Assembly: GCF_019704555.1 (NCBI RefSeq)
Contig: NZ_AP024745.1
Span: 5,712,501 to 5,776,500, forward strand
Source: Actinoplanes sp. L3-i22
GTDB lineage: Bacteria; Actinomycetota; Actinomycetes; Mycobacteriales; Micromonosporaceae
Reading direction: 5' to 3'
DNA: 64,000 nt
Part shown: positions 35,295 to 43,883 of the stretch, in pieces
Position numbering within the stretch: position 1 is the first letter of the stretch
Layout of the letters: each line of letters starts with the position of its first letter
Program-made: the position numbers and the translations under genes
Notes under the pieces: model-generated
The model's database searches: none
Seen by the model: only the letters and a program-made list of their open reading frames with translations
What the model was told of the DNA's origin: nothing

Positions 35295-35329
35295 CGAGCC
35301 GGACCCGGCACCACCGCGGGTCCGGCTCG
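35295..35329 (+). terminator. Terminator of the holin-like/DUF3618/YtxH unit
   Basis: A perfect 13-bp stem, CGAGCCGGACCCG (35295-35307) and CGGGTCCGGCTCG (35317-35329), with a 9-base loop lies 19 bases after the stop. Confidence 0.85.
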
Positions 35330-35370
35330 CTCGCGTCCGGGCCCGCGTCGGCGTCGCAAGCTCTCGATGT

Positions 35371-35381
35371 GCAATTATTGC
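35371..35381. promoter_or_regulatory. AT-rich palindrome upstream of CDF transporter
   Basis: GCAAT-T-ATTGC is a perfect short palindrome in an otherwise GC-rich gap, 40 bases before the chosen CDF start. It resembles in shape the operators of ArsR/SmtB-type metal sensors. The same bases could instead encode a Cys/His-rich N-terminal extension (see the finding on this region). Confidence 0.35.
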
Positions 35382-35420
35382 CATCAACGCATGTGTCACC
35401 ACCGGCCAGGAAGGTCCGCG

Positions 35421-36383
35421 ATGCCGAGCGCCGAGCACGACCACCGGCACGGCTCCGGCCACGCCGGGCACGACCACGGGGTCTCCGCCGACGCGGACCG
35501 TGGCTGGCTGGGCCTCGCGCTCGGCCTGATCGGCGTCTTCATGCTCGGCGAGGTGGTCGTCGGCCTGCTCGCCGGATCGCTCGCGCTGCTCTCCGACGCG
35601 GCGCACATGCTCACCGACGCCGGTGCGATCGTGCTCGCGCTGATCGCCATGCGCCTGGCGGCGCGACAACCCAAAGGCGGTTTCACGTACGGCCTGAAGC
35701 GCGCCGAGATCCTCTCCGCCCAGGCGAACGGCCTGGCCATGCTGCTGCTCGCGGTCTGGCTGGGCGTCGAGGCGATCCGGCGGCTGATCCACCCGCCCGC
35801 GGTGGCCGGCGGCCTGGTCCTGGTCACCGCCTTGGTCGGCGTCGCCGTCAACGTCGCCGCGGCCTGGGCGATGAGCCGCGCGAACCGGTCCAGCCTCAAC
35901 ATCGAGGGCGCCTTCCAGCACGTCCTCAACGACCTGTACACGTTCATCGCCACCGCGGTGGCCGGCGTCGTGATGGTCACCACCGGCTTCACCCGGGCCG
36001 ACCCGATCGCCACGCTGATCGTGGTCGCGCTGATGGTCAAGGCCGGGCTGGCCCTGATCCGGGAGTCCGGCCGGATCTTCCTGGAGGCGGCCCCGGCCGG
36101 CTTCGACCCGGCCGCGCTCGGCGCCGAGCTGGTCGCCCTCGACGAGGTGGTGGAGGTCCACGACCTGCACGTCTGGCAGATCACCTCGGGCCAGCCGGCG
36201 CTGTCGGCGCACGTGCTGGTGGTCCCGCGCGGCGACTGTCACGCGGTCCGCGGCCGCATCGAGCAGCTGCTGCAGTCCCGGCACCGGATCACCCACAGCA
36301 CCCTGCAGGTCGACCACGCCTACGGTCCCGACGGGCATTGCGAGGACGCGCACGGCGAGGCGTACCGCGCCGGGCCGGTGTGA
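35421..36383 (+). CDS. Cation diffusion facilitator (CzcD-type) transporter
   Basis: A 320-residue zinc/cobalt/cadmium-proton antiporter. It has a His-rich N-terminus (HDHRHGSGHAGHDHG), six membrane helices, the metal site in AGSLALLSDAAHMLTDAGAIVLAL (HxxxD) and FQHVLNDLYTFIATAV (HxxxD), and a C-terminal cytosolic domain with VHDLHVWQITSGQPALSAHVLV. ATG 35421 follows AGGAAGG. An in-frame ATG at 35367 would add MCNYCHQRMCHHRP, which could bind metal but lacks a ribosome site. Confidence 0.93.
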   Translation: MPSAEHDHRHGSGHAGHDHGVSADADRGWLGLALGLIGVFMLGEVVVGLLAGSLALLSDAAHMLTDAGAIVLALIAMRLAARQPKGGFTYGLKRAEILSAQANGLAMLLLAVWLGVEAIRRLIHPPAVAGGLVLVTALVGVAVNVAAAWAMSRANRSSLNIEGAFQHVLNDLYTFIATAVAGVVMVTTGFTRADPIATLIVVALMVKAGLALIRESGRIFLEAAPAGFDPAALGAELVALDEVVEVHDLHVWQITSGQPALSAHVLVVPRGDCHAVRGRIEQLLQSRHRITHSTLQVDHAYGPDGHCEDAHGEAYRAGPV

Positions 36384-36633
36384 CCGGCCTCCCTGGGTGC
36401 GGGCGCGGCGGCGGTCAGGAGTACCTTGACGTATCGGCGCAGTTCAGACGCCGTCGGGCCGTCCGCGCCACCGTTGTCGCGTGAGCCCTGCCGACCGCCG
36501 CGGTCCGCCCGGCTGCCGGTCACTCCATCGGGGAGATCTGCCGCCCGGCTCCCGGGCCGCCCCGCTGTCCCGCCGCTCAGCCGCCCCGCCGCCCGCCGCT
36601 CAGCTCAGCTCAGCTCACGAAAGCGACCCCCTC
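36384..36633. other. 250-base gap without a supported gene
   Basis: GC-rich, with a GCCGGT/ACCGGC hairpin at the CDF stop (possible terminator) and a short CAGCT tandem (about 36597-36615). TTGACG at 36428 has no partner -10 box at normal spacing. Nothing else is recognised. Confidence 0.4.
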
Positions 36634-36813
36634 ATGACGAACCCCTCGACCGATCCTGCGACGCCGGACATCGCCGGCGAGATCTTCCGGATGCCGGTGA
36701 TCGGCATTCCGGCCCCGCGCACCGACGCCGCCGACCGTGGCACCGAGACGATGCAGCGCCTGCGCAACCCGTTCGCGGTTCCGGCCGAGAAGGCCACCGA
36801 GCCCGGCGCCTGA
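36634..36813 (+). CDS. Small hypothetical peptide (59 aa)
   Basis: A 59-residue frame with good codon bias: MTNPSTDPATPDIAGEIFRMPVIGIPAPRTDAADRG followed by TETMQRLRNPFAVPAEKATEPGA. It is Pro/Ala/Thr-rich, without Cys, signal peptide or membrane segment. No strong ribosome site (GAAAGCGAC upstream). It is convergent with the TetR gene, 22 bases away. It could be a real small protein or an unexpressed frame; no relatives are recognised. Confidence 0.35.
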   Translation: MTNPSTDPATPDIAGEIFRMPVIGIPAPRTDAADRGTETMQRLRNPFAVPAEKATEPGA

Positions 36814-36835
36814 CGCCGCCGCACGGCAGCGCGGG

Positions 36836-37465
36836 TCAGCGGGGGAGTACCGCGCCGATCACCCGGGCCGGCGCCGGCAGGACACCCGTCGTACCCGAAG
36901 CTCGAAATGCCTCGATGGCCAGCGCGGCGAGCCGTCGCGCCGCGGCCAGCCGGACCTCCGGCGTGGTCGCCGGCAGCCCGCGCCCGGCCAGGAAGACCAG
37001 CACCAGATCGTCGAGCACGAAGTCGGCCCGCAGCGCCCCGGCCCGCTGCGCCCGCCGGGTCAGCTCGGCCAGCGACCGCAGCATGTCCAGCCGGTGCGCC
37101 CCGACGTCGACCGCGCCCGGGTACGCCGAGGCGAACGCGTCGACGAAGCCCTGGTTCCGCGCGTTCAGCTCGGCCACGTCCCGGATCACCGTGCACAACC
37201 CGCGCCACGGGTCGGGGTCGGCGCACCCGGCCCGCACGATCCCGGCGCAGGCGTGCAGCTCGTCGGCGAACACCTCGTCGACCAGCTCCTGCTTAGTCGG
37301 GAACCGCCGGTACAGCGTCGCCGGGCCGACCTCCGCCCGCCGGGCGATCTCGCGCATCGGGACGTCGAGCCCACGCTCCGAGAACAGCTGACGCGCCGCC
37401 GCCAGCACCCGGTCCCGGTTGTCCCGCGCGTCCGAGCGCAGCATCTGAGGCAAACGATCCGTCAT
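36836..37465 (-). CDS. TetR-family repressor
   Basis: A 209-residue regulator with an N-terminal helix-turn-helix (RVLAAARQLFSERGLDVPMREIARRAEVGPATLYRRFPTKQELVDEVF, residues about 19-66) and a C-terminal domain of the SbtR type (RNQGFVDAFASAYPG). It is divergent from a quinone oxidoreductase-like gene and a perfect inverted repeat lies between the starts. It likely represses both genes until a small electrophile or drug is bound. The start is ATG 37465. Confidence 0.9.
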   Translation of the reverse strand: MTDRLPQMLRSDARDNRDRVLAAARQLFSERGLDVPMREIARRAEVGPATLYRRFPTKQELVDEVFADELHACAGIVRAGCADPDPWRGLCTVIRDVAELNARNQGFVDAFASAYPGAVDVGAHRLDMLRSLAELTRRAQRAGALRADFVLDDLVLVFLAGRGLPATTPEVRLAAARRLAALAIEAFRASGTTGVLPAPARVIGAVLPR

Positions 37466-37483
37466 GAGCTCTCAGTTTAGCCA

Positions 37484-37503
37484 AGTGGACGGGGGCGTCC
37501 ACT
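37484..37503. promoter_or_regulatory. TetR operator
   Basis: AGTGGACG (37484-37491), GGGG, CGTCCACT (37496-37503): a perfect 8-bp inverted repeat centred between the TetR start (37465) and the oxidoreductase start (37542). It is of the size and placement typical for TetR sites. Confidence 0.75.
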
Positions 37504-37541
37504 ACCGTCGGCGGGGTACCGCACAGTGATCGGAGACGGCA

Positions 37542-38498
37542 GTGCAGGCAGTGCGCATCCAGACGTTCGGCGACCCCGGCGGCATGGCGGTGGTCGACGT
37601 TCCCGAGCCGGTCCCGGCCCCGGGCCAGCTCCTCGTCGGCACCGAGGCGATCGGCGTGGGCGGCGTCGACGCGGTGATCCGCCGCGGGACGCTGAGCGGC
37701 TACGGCTTCCGCGAAGGCCTGATCCCGGGCAGCGAGATCGCCGGCCGGGTCCTGGCCGTCGGTGACGGCGTCGACGCCACCTGGATCGGCCGCGAGGTGT
37801 GGGCGTTCACCGGCGTCGGCGGCGCCTATGCCGAGCGGGCGGTGGCCGCCCTCGACGACGTCACCCCGCTCCCGGCCGGCCTGTCGCCGATCGCGGCGGT
37901 CACCCTCGGCAGCTCCGCCCCGGTGGCCCACTTCGCCCTGGCCCACGCCCACTTCGCGGCGGGCGAGTCGGTGCTGATCCGCGGCGCCGCCGGCAGCATC
38001 GGGGTGACCGCGATCCAGTTGGCCGCCCGGGCCGGCGCGAGCCGCATCGCGGTGACCACGTCCTCGCCCGAGCGCGGCAAGCGGCTCCAGGAGTTGGGCG
38101 CCACCACCGTGCTGGACCGCTCCGGCGAGACGCCCGAGGAGTTCGACGTCATCCTCGACATCGTCGGCGGCCCGGCCCTCCCGTCCTTCCTCGACCGGCT
38201 GGCCGACAACGGCCGCCTGGTCGCCGTCGGCGTGGTCGGCGGCCACCCACCGGCGGACTTCGGGATGCACCTGATGCGCGCCTTCCAGCGCTCTCGCTCG
38301 TTCGCCACGTTCAGCCTCAACACGATCCCGGTGCCCAGCCGCAACGAGATCCGCGCAGCCCACCTGGCCGCCGCGGCCCAGGGCACCCTACGGCCGGTCG
38401 TCCACGAGGTCCTCGACCTGACCGACGCCGCCCAGGCCCACCGCCAGATGGACGCCGGCGACGTCTTCGGCCGCATCGTCCTGACCACGCATCGGTGA
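37542..38498 (+). CDS. Zinc-binding-dehydrogenase-like quinone oxidoreductase
   Basis: A 318-residue member of the medium-chain dehydrogenase/reductase superfamily, quinone-oxidoreductase branch. The N-terminal GroES-like domain (MQAVRIQTFGDPGGMAVVDVPEP, GSEIAGRVLAVGDGVD) is followed by the NADPH-binding motif LIRGAAGSIGVTAIQLAARAG near residue 150. There are no zinc-ligand cysteines, so it is probably NADPH-dependent and metal-free. GTG start at 37542. Repression by the divergent TetR suggests a detoxification role. Confidence 0.9.
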   Translation: MQAVRIQTFGDPGGMAVVDVPEPVPAPGQLLVGTEAIGVGGVDAVIRRGTLSGYGFREGLIPGSEIAGRVLAVGDGVDATWIGREVWAFTGVGGAYAERAVAALDDVTPLPAGLSPIAAVTLGSSAPVAHFALAHAHFAAGESVLIRGAAGSIGVTAIQLAARAGASRIAVTTSSPERGKRLQELGATTVLDRSGETPEEFDVILDIVGGPALPSFLDRLADNGRLVAVGVVGGHPPADFGMHLMRAFQRSRSFATFSLNTIPVPSRNEIRAAHLAAAAQGTLRPVVHEVLDLTDAAQAHRQMDAGDVFGRIVLTTHR

Positions 38499-38597
38499 GC
38501 GCCCAAGTGCCTGTCTCTCCACCCCAAGATCGGGTCAAGGCCGGTAGCGCCCCCAGCAGGAAAAGCGGGTCGACGGCCCCGGTTACGATCGGCGGCC

Positions 38598-39548
38598 ATG
38601 AGTCGTGCCACGCCCCGGAGACCGCTGGACATCGCCGCTCTGTTCCCCGAGTTGCGGGAGCATGCGGCGACGGCCACCCGCCTGCACCCGCGGCCTGGTG
38701 TGCCCACCACCGCCGACAGTTCGATCGGTGGCCCGTTGCTGTGGCCGGCTGATGAGCCGTGGCCGGTGTGCAAGGTCGGCGACGGTCACTACATCCACAA
38801 ACTCTTGAGACCGGTCACGGTCCATCGCATCCGCGAGATCCTCGCCAATGCGGAAGGCCGCGACTTCACCTCTGAAGAGCGGGCCGAGATGCCCGGGTGG
38901 AATTTCTCCGAGCCGGTCGCACTGTTGGATCAGTCCATCCCGATGGTCGCGGTGGCGCAGCTCTACCGGCACGACATCCCCGGTTTCATCGGCCCCGACG
39001 ACTGTGACGTTCTGCAGGTGCTGTGGTGCCCGCTGGACCATCCGGACACCGACTACAACCCACTGGTCCGGGTGTTCTGGCGGCGCAGCGCCGACATTAC
39101 CGATCCGCTGCTGGAGTTCCCCGAGCCATCGGTGGTAAGGGACTCCTACCTGCCGGTTCCCTGTGTCCTCCGCCCGGAGCAAGTCGTCGAATTCCAGTAC
39201 ATCGACCTGCTCCCCGACGACCTTCAGGAGCGGATAAACGCTTGGGAGGAGACGGATGACGAGCTACCTCGCTACGACTGCGAGCTTTCCCTCGCGCCGG
39301 GCTGGAAGGTGGGCGGCTTCGCGGACTGGTCGGTGTCGGATCCGCAGGAGGTGAACTGCACGGAGTGCGGCGCCGAGATGACGCTGATGCTCACCGTCGA
39401 CAGCGGGGAGTGGGCCGACCTCAGCTGGCGGCCGGAGGGCGACACCGTGGTGGATCCGACGAAGGTCGTGATCGGCCGGGGCTGGGATCTCAAGATCTTC
39501 CGCTGCCCCGTCTCCTACGAGCACCCAGCGGCCACCGCCGCGCAGTGA
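38598..39548 (+). CDS. DUF1963-like (YwqG) protein
   Basis: A 316-residue cytoplasmic protein. DUF1963/YwqG-like features are GGPLLWPADEPWPVC near the N-terminus, IPMVAVAQLYRHDIPGF, and the late GWKVGGFADWSVSDPQEVNCTECGAEMTLMLTVDSGEW with a CxxC pair. The domain is common in polymorphic-toxin and immunity neighbourhoods but has no proven activity. ATG 38598 with weak ribosome site. The frameshifted Imm1-like gene lies immediately downstream on the other strand. Confidence 0.75.
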   Translation: MSRATPRRPLDIAALFPELREHAATATRLHPRPGVPTTADSSIGGPLLWPADEPWPVCKVGDGHYIHKLLRPVTVHRIREILANAEGRDFTSEERAEMPGWNFSEPVALLDQSIPMVAVAQLYRHDIPGFIGPDDCDVLQVLWCPLDHPDTDYNPLVRVFWRRSADITDPLLEFPEPSVVRDSYLPVPCVLRPEQVVEFQYIDLLPDDLQERINAWEETDDELPRYDCELSLAPGWKVGGFADWSVSDPQEVNCTECGAEMTLMLTVDSGEWADLSWRPEGDTVVDPTKVVIGRGWDLKIFRCPVSYEHPAATAAQ

Positions 39549-39608
39549 CGATCTCGCAACCCCTCCAGGACCTCGCAGCCTGAGCCGCTGCCACGACCAC
39601 CGCGCGTC

Positions 39609-39651
39609 CTAGCTGTGATGTCCAGCCAGGTTGTTCAACCATCACACCTAG
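39609..39651. terminator. Bidirectional terminator
   Basis: CTAGCTGTGATG (39609-39620) pairs with CATCACACCTAG (39640-39651) with one mismatch, flanked by CGCG-rich arms. It lies between the convergent DUF1963-like gene and Imm1-like pseudogene. Confidence 0.5.
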
Positions 39652-39662
39652 AGCGCGTGCCA

Positions 39663-40059
39663 CTAGCCGAGATTGTCGGCGCGCCCGGTGTCGAGGAAGG
39701 AGCGCACCAGGTCCCACGCGCGATCGACGTCCAGGACGACGTGCCCGGTGAAATGGGCCAGTTCGTCCAATGAACGGCACCTGCACGTCGGCCTCGTCGG
39801 GCACGCTGCCGTCCCCGGCGAGCAGGAAGGACTGCGGCTCCGGTGTATCGACGATCAGGTGAATGACCGCGTAGTCACCGCGGAATCCGATGGACAACTG
39901 CGGGGACGCGATGTCCGCGATCTCGGCCTCGATGTAGCCGTCGATCCGCAGCCGGCGCAGCCCGCGGAAATGCTCGTCCACCCCGGCCGGATCGGAGCGG
40001 ACCGGGAGCGCGCGGAAGCGGCGCGATCCCGGTTCCGTCGCGGACCAGAGCACATCCAT
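39663..40059 (-). pseudogene. Frameshifted Imm1-like immunity gene
   Basis: The frame from ATG 40059 reads MDVLWSATEPGSRRFRALPV through GFRGDYAVIHLIVDT to VQVPFIG, then leaves frame. The continuation DELAHFTGHVVLDVDRAWDLVRSFLDTGR is in the neighbouring frame and ends at TAG 39663. The 397-base length is one more than a multiple of three, so one extra base (around 39765) explains it. The sequence pattern resembles Imm1-family immunity proteins. It could be a true pseudogene or a sequencing error. Confidence 0.65.
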
Positions 40060-40082
40060 CGCCGGAGTGTAGGGGCCTCGAA

Positions 40083-40676
40083 CTACGCGACCCACCACCA
40101 GCCGTCGCCCACCTCGCGGAGTGGGTGTCCCACGTCGCCCGAGGCGGTGGGGATGACCGTCGTCGGGGTGGGCGGCTTGGTGAAGTACGCGAGGCCGGTG
40201 CCCGACTCGGCCCGCCAGTTCTGCCACATCTGCACGAAGAGCACGTCGCGACCGGCGTAGGCGAACCCGGACGGCGACAGCGACCGCACGTCCGCCGGCA
40301 GAGTCACGCTGCCGTCCAGGTGCCCGGCCCGGTAGTCCCAGGCCAGATCAGCGAGCGCGGCCCGATGGGTGCGGTACTGATAGTCGACGTAGTCGCCCTG
40401 CGAATGCTGCCGCGTGGCGACGGCGACACCACCGGCGGCCAGCACGAGGCTCACCACGGCCACTCCCCAGGACCGTTTCGCGCAGGCGATCAGGATGACC
40501 GCGGTCGACACCAGCGCGGCGGCGACGAGCGCCACCAGCCAGAGCCCCTGCTCGAAGTACGACCGCCCGAGCGGCGGCGACGCCAGCGCGAGCCACAGCA
40601 CCGGCACCAGCAACCACCCGGAGCAGCCGAGGACCACCAGAAGCAGCCCGCGACGGCTCCACACCGGGGTGCCCAT
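40083..40676 (-). CDS. Hypothetical membrane protein
   Basis: A 197-residue protein from ATG 40676 (GAGGACGAG ribosome site); an in-frame ATG at 40739 would give a longer hydrophilic N-terminus. Three predicted membrane helices (RRGLLLVVLGCSGWLLVPVLWLALA, GLWLVALVAAALVSTAVILIACA, GVAVVSLVLAAGGVAVA) are followed by an external domain rich in Tyr and Trp (YVDYQYRTHRAALADLAWDY, FVQMWQNWR). No family recognised. Confidence 0.65.
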   Translation of the reverse strand: MGTPVWSRRGLLLVVLGCSGWLLVPVLWLALASPPLGRSYFEQGLWLVALVAAALVSTAVILIACAKRSWGVAVVSLVLAAGGVAVATRQHSQGDYVDYQYRTHRAALADLAWDYRAGHLDGSVTLPADVRSLSPSGFAYAGRDVLFVQMWQNWRAESGTGLAYFTKPPTPTTVIPTASGDVGHPLREVGDGWWWVA

Positions 40677-40881
40677 TCGCTCGTCCTCGTCCTGCCGATC
40701 ACCCGATTCCCACCGGAACGGCGGCGCATCAGTACGCATGCCGACGAGCCTGTGCCCGGGGCCGCCCGCCGCGAAAGACCCGCCACAGAACCTCCACACG
40801 ATCTCCCAGGCCCCTCCATCAGCGAGTTCGCGCCGCCGTAAACGAGTGGTCCAGGGTGGATCAAGTGCCTAGGCTGCCCCT

Positions 40882-41610
40882 GTGAACGAGGCGGACGGGC
40901 TGGAGGCGGCGGCCCGGCAGATGGCGACCGGGCGCCTGATCTCCGAGGAGCTGCCCGGGATCGCGACCGAGGCGCTCGTCCGTGGCCTCGACAGTCCGTC
41001 GCTCCGCCGGCTCGCGGGGCAGCGCCGCGACGACGTCCGGGACTCGGTCGATCTCTTCCGCGCGTCCCTCGACGAGCTCGGCATCGAGCTGTTCGACGCC
41101 GGCGAGACGGGGTGGCCGCGGGCCCGGCGAGCCGCGACGGAGATGGTGGCCGGACGGATCCGGCCCACCGACGGCGCGGACCAGCTGCGGCTGGCGTACG
41201 AGGAGGTCCGGAACAACGGTGACCTGCGGATCTTCGTGGGCCTGATGTCGACGCTGGAGGACTACCCCGAGGGCGCCGAGCACATCGAGGGCCAGATGCT
41301 GGCGGCCGCCCGCGAACTGCTCGCCCGCCCGGCCCCGCGCCGCTGGATCACGCTCATGGCCGCGAGCGGACAATCGCCACTGCGCGACGACGAAGGTCCC
41401 GTCGAGGTCGAGCCCGGGGCATTGCCGGTGAGCGAGGGCCTGCGCCGGGAGCTCGTCCGGTGGAACGCCGGCGTCGATGCGGAGCCCGGCACCGAACGCT
41501 TCTTCGCCGCCGGCCGGGAGCTCGGCGCACGGCTGCAGAGTGAACTCGGCCCGACCTGTCGGGTGGAGTACGTGCCCGTTTCCGGCCGCGAAAACTACGG
41601 CAACTGCTGA
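40882..41610 (+). CDS. Hypothetical helical protein
   Basis: A 242-residue acidic, mostly helical cytoplasmic protein (RLISEELPGIATEALVRGLDSPSLRRLAGQ, DLFRASLDELGIELFDAGETGWPRARRAATEMVAGRI). GTG start at 40882 has no ribosome site, but TAGGCT lies 7 bases before it as a -10 box, so the mRNA may be leaderless. I do not recognise a characterised family. The next small gene follows after 34 bases and may be co-transcribed. Confidence 0.7.
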   Translation: MNEADGLEAAARQMATGRLISEELPGIATEALVRGLDSPSLRRLAGQRRDDVRDSVDLFRASLDELGIELFDAGETGWPRARRAATEMVAGRIRPTDGADQLRLAYEEVRNNGDLRIFVGLMSTLEDYPEGAEHIEGQMLAAARELLARPAPRRWITLMAASGQSPLRDDEGPVEVEPGALPVSEGLRRELVRWNAGVDAEPGTERFFAAGRELGARLQSELGPTCRVEYVPVSGRENYGNC

Positions 41611-41644
41611 ACCGGCAGAGAGTGTGAAGGGGAAGAACGCGACG

Positions 41645-41872
41645 ATGTCCGGCGTACCCGAGGGATTCACGTATCGCGTCCGCAAGAACGGCGAGGTCGA
41701 AGTGCTGCATCATGGGCGTCCGGCCAGCGTGCTGCGGGGCGCCGCCGCGACCCGGTTCCTGGCCGATGTGGCGAGCGGCGATCCGCAGGAGCTGATGGCC
41801 CGCGTGACCGGCAACTACCGGCACGGCAACGAGCGCGCGGCGAAGAACCACCCACGCAACCGCGGCCGCTGA
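41645..41872 (+). CDS. Small basic hypothetical protein
   Basis: A 75-residue protein: PEGFTYRVRKNGEVEVLHHGRPASVLRGAAATRFLADV then a basic tail ending NHPRNRGR. It looks like a small conserved actinobacterial family with a beta-hairpin and helix. ATG 41645 follows a GAAGGGGAAG ribosome site at somewhat long spacing. The function is unknown. It is convergent with the NhaA-DsbA gene, 7 bases away. Confidence 0.65.
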   Translation: MSGVPEGFTYRVRKNGEVEVLHHGRPASVLRGAAATRFLADVASGDPQELMARVTGNYRHGNERAAKNHPRNRGR

Positions 41873-41879
41873 CCGGAGC

Positions 41880-43778
41880 TCACGGCGTGCGGCGGCGCTC
41901 GGCGATCTTCGCGCGGGCCCGGGCCTCGCGGACGGCGCGGCGCAGCGTCCCCGCGTCGTAGGCGCCGTAGTGCCGCCGCCCGTTGATGAAGAACGTCGGC
42001 GTCCCGGAGACCCCGCTCACGTCGGCCGACTCCACGTCCTCGCTGATCCGGGCCGCCGTCGCCGCGGCCATCATGTCGTCGTGGAACCGGTCACGGTCGA
42101 GACCGAGCTGCTCGGCGTACGCAAGAAGGTCCATGATTTTCAAATGGTCCTGACGGGCCAGCAGGAGATCGTGCATCGCCCAGAACGAGCCCTGCGCGGC
42201 CGCCGCCTCGGCCGCCTGCGCCGCCATCTGGGCCTGCGGGTGGACGTCGGTCAGCGGCAGGTGGCGCCAGACATACCGCAGGTCGGTGTCGGTGAGCAGC
42301 TCCCGGACCGAGGGTTCGGCGAGGCCGCAGTACGGGCACTGGAAGTCCCCGTACTCGACGACGGTCACCGAGCAGCTGTCCGGCCCGCGCACGTGGTCCC
42401 GGGTCACGTCCACGTCCGGGATCAGGTCGGTGAGCTGCTCGGCGTCCCCGAGCAGGAGCACCGTCTTGCGGGCCGGCGACAGCATGAACGTCACCCGGAA
42501 CACCGTCCAGGTCAGGATCGCCGACGCGGCCGCCGCGGCGAGCAGGCCGAGTTTCGCCTCGGCGAGCGCGTCCCCGTCGAAGGCCAGGTTCGCGATCAGG
42601 AACGACACGGTGAACCCGATCCCGGCGATCGTGCCGGTGCCGAGCACCGACGCCCAGCCCGCGTCGGGTCGCATCCGGCCGCGGCTGACCCAGCTGATCA
42701 GCGCGGAGACGCCGGTCACGGCGATCGGCTTGCCCAGCACGTACGCCAGGAAGACGCTGACCGTGACCGGCGAGGTCAGCGCCTGGCGCAGGAAGTGCGC
42801 GTCGACGCTGATCCCGGCGTTGGCCAGGCCGAACAGCGGCACGATCAGATAGCTGGTCCAGCCCTGGTAGGTGCGTTGCAGCCGATCGTTGGGGGACAGC
42901 GTCTGCACCAGGCTGACCCGGGCGTAGCGGGCCAGTTCGACGGTCGGCTGTTCCCGGAACGACCGGAAGAGATCACTGGCCTGTTCCAGGGCGCCGCGCG
43001 CCGGGGTGTAGGCGGGCGCGATCAGCCCGAGCGCGAGCCCGGAGACCACCGGGTCCACCCCGCTGGCCAGCATCGCGAACCACATCGCGACGCCGACCGG
43101 CAGGTACGCGTACCCGGAGCGGACCTTGAGCCGGACCAGCACGAACGCCAGGCCGAACAGCAGCGCCGCCACGATCAGCGGCATGACCTGCACGTTCTCG
43201 GTGTAGGCCACCGCGATCACCAGCAGCGCCACCAGGTCGTCCACCACCGACACGCTGACCAGCAGCAGCCGCGCCTGGTCCGGCACCCGCTTGCCGACCA
43301 GGGCGAGCAGGCCCAGCGCCAGCGCGGTGTCGGTGGACATCGCCACGCCCCAGCCGGCCGAGTACGGCCCGCCGTGGTTGACGGCCAGGAAGATCGCCAC
43401 GGGCAGGGCCATGCCGGCGATCCCGGCGATGGCCGGCAGCACGAACCGCCGCCTGTCGCGCAGATCACCCAGGTCGAACTCGCGGCGCGCCTCCAGCCCG
43501 ACCACCAGGAAGAAGAACGTCATCAGGCCGCTGTTGACCCAGTCCCGCAGGACGAGGTCGACGCTGAGCTCACCCAGGTGGATGGAGAGGTGCGTCTCCC
43601 AGAACCTTTCGTACGACCCGTCGGCCACGTTTGCCCAGATCAGCGCGGCGACGATGGCGGCCAGCAGCACGCCGGCACTGCCCGCCTCGGTGCGCAGGAA
43701 CGCCCGCAGCGGGGTGTCCGGCCGTCTCGACCGGACGGTCTCGCCCTGCAGGGTCCCGGTGGTGCCTGTGCCGCTCAC
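41880..43778 (-). CDS. nhaA: NhaA Na+/H+ antiporter fused to DsbA-like thioredoxin domain
   Basis: A 632-residue fusion. Residues about 15-420 are NhaA with twelve helices (LRDWVNSGLMTFFFLVVGLEARREFDLGDL, AGWGVAMSTDTALALGLLALVGKRVP, VSVVDDLVALLVIAVAY with the paired Asp). After a linker, residues about 450-625 are a DsbA/thioredoxin domain with CPYC in VVEYGDFQCPYCGLAEPSVREL and the cis-Pro segment GVSGTPTFFINGRRHYG. The fusion is known in actinobacteria. It would exchange sodium for protons and may act on disulphides. GTG start at 43778 with GGGTGGGGG upstream. Confidence 0.93.
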   Translation of the reverse strand: MSGTGTTGTLQGETVRSRRPDTPLRAFLRTEAGSAGVLLAAIVAALIWANVADGSYERFWETHLSIHLGELSVDLVLRDWVNSGLMTFFFLVVGLEARREFDLGDLRDRRRFVLPAIAGIAGMALPVAIFLAVNHGGPYSAGWGVAMSTDTALALGLLALVGKRVPDQARLLLVSVSVVDDLVALLVIAVAYTENVQVMPLIVAALLFGLAFVLVRLKVRSGYAYLPVGVAMWFAMLASGVDPVVSGLALGLIAPAYTPARGALEQASDLFRSFREQPTVELARYARVSLVQTLSPNDRLQRTYQGWTSYLIVPLFGLANAGISVDAHFLRQALTSPVTVSVFLAYVLGKPIAVTGVSALISWVSRGRMRPDAGWASVLGTGTIAGIGFTVSFLIANLAFDGDALAEAKLGLLAAAAASAILTWTVFRVTFMLSPARKTVLLLGDAEQLTDLIPDVDVTRDHVRGPDSCSVTVVEYGDFQCPYCGLAEPSVRELLTDTDLRYVWRHLPLTDVHPQAQMAAQAAEAAAAQGSFWAMHDLLLARQDHLKIMDLLAYAEQLGLDRDRFHDDMMAAATAARISEDVESADVSGVSGTPTFFINGRRHYGAYDAGTLRRAVREARARAKIAERRRTP

Positions 43779-43883
43779 GCCCCCACCCAAGCATGCCGGG
43801 CCCGGATGATCCACAACTGAACGGCAACCTTTCCGCGACCGTTCGTCGTTCAGATCGGCGGCGAGCTCGCCGTTGTTTCCGGC

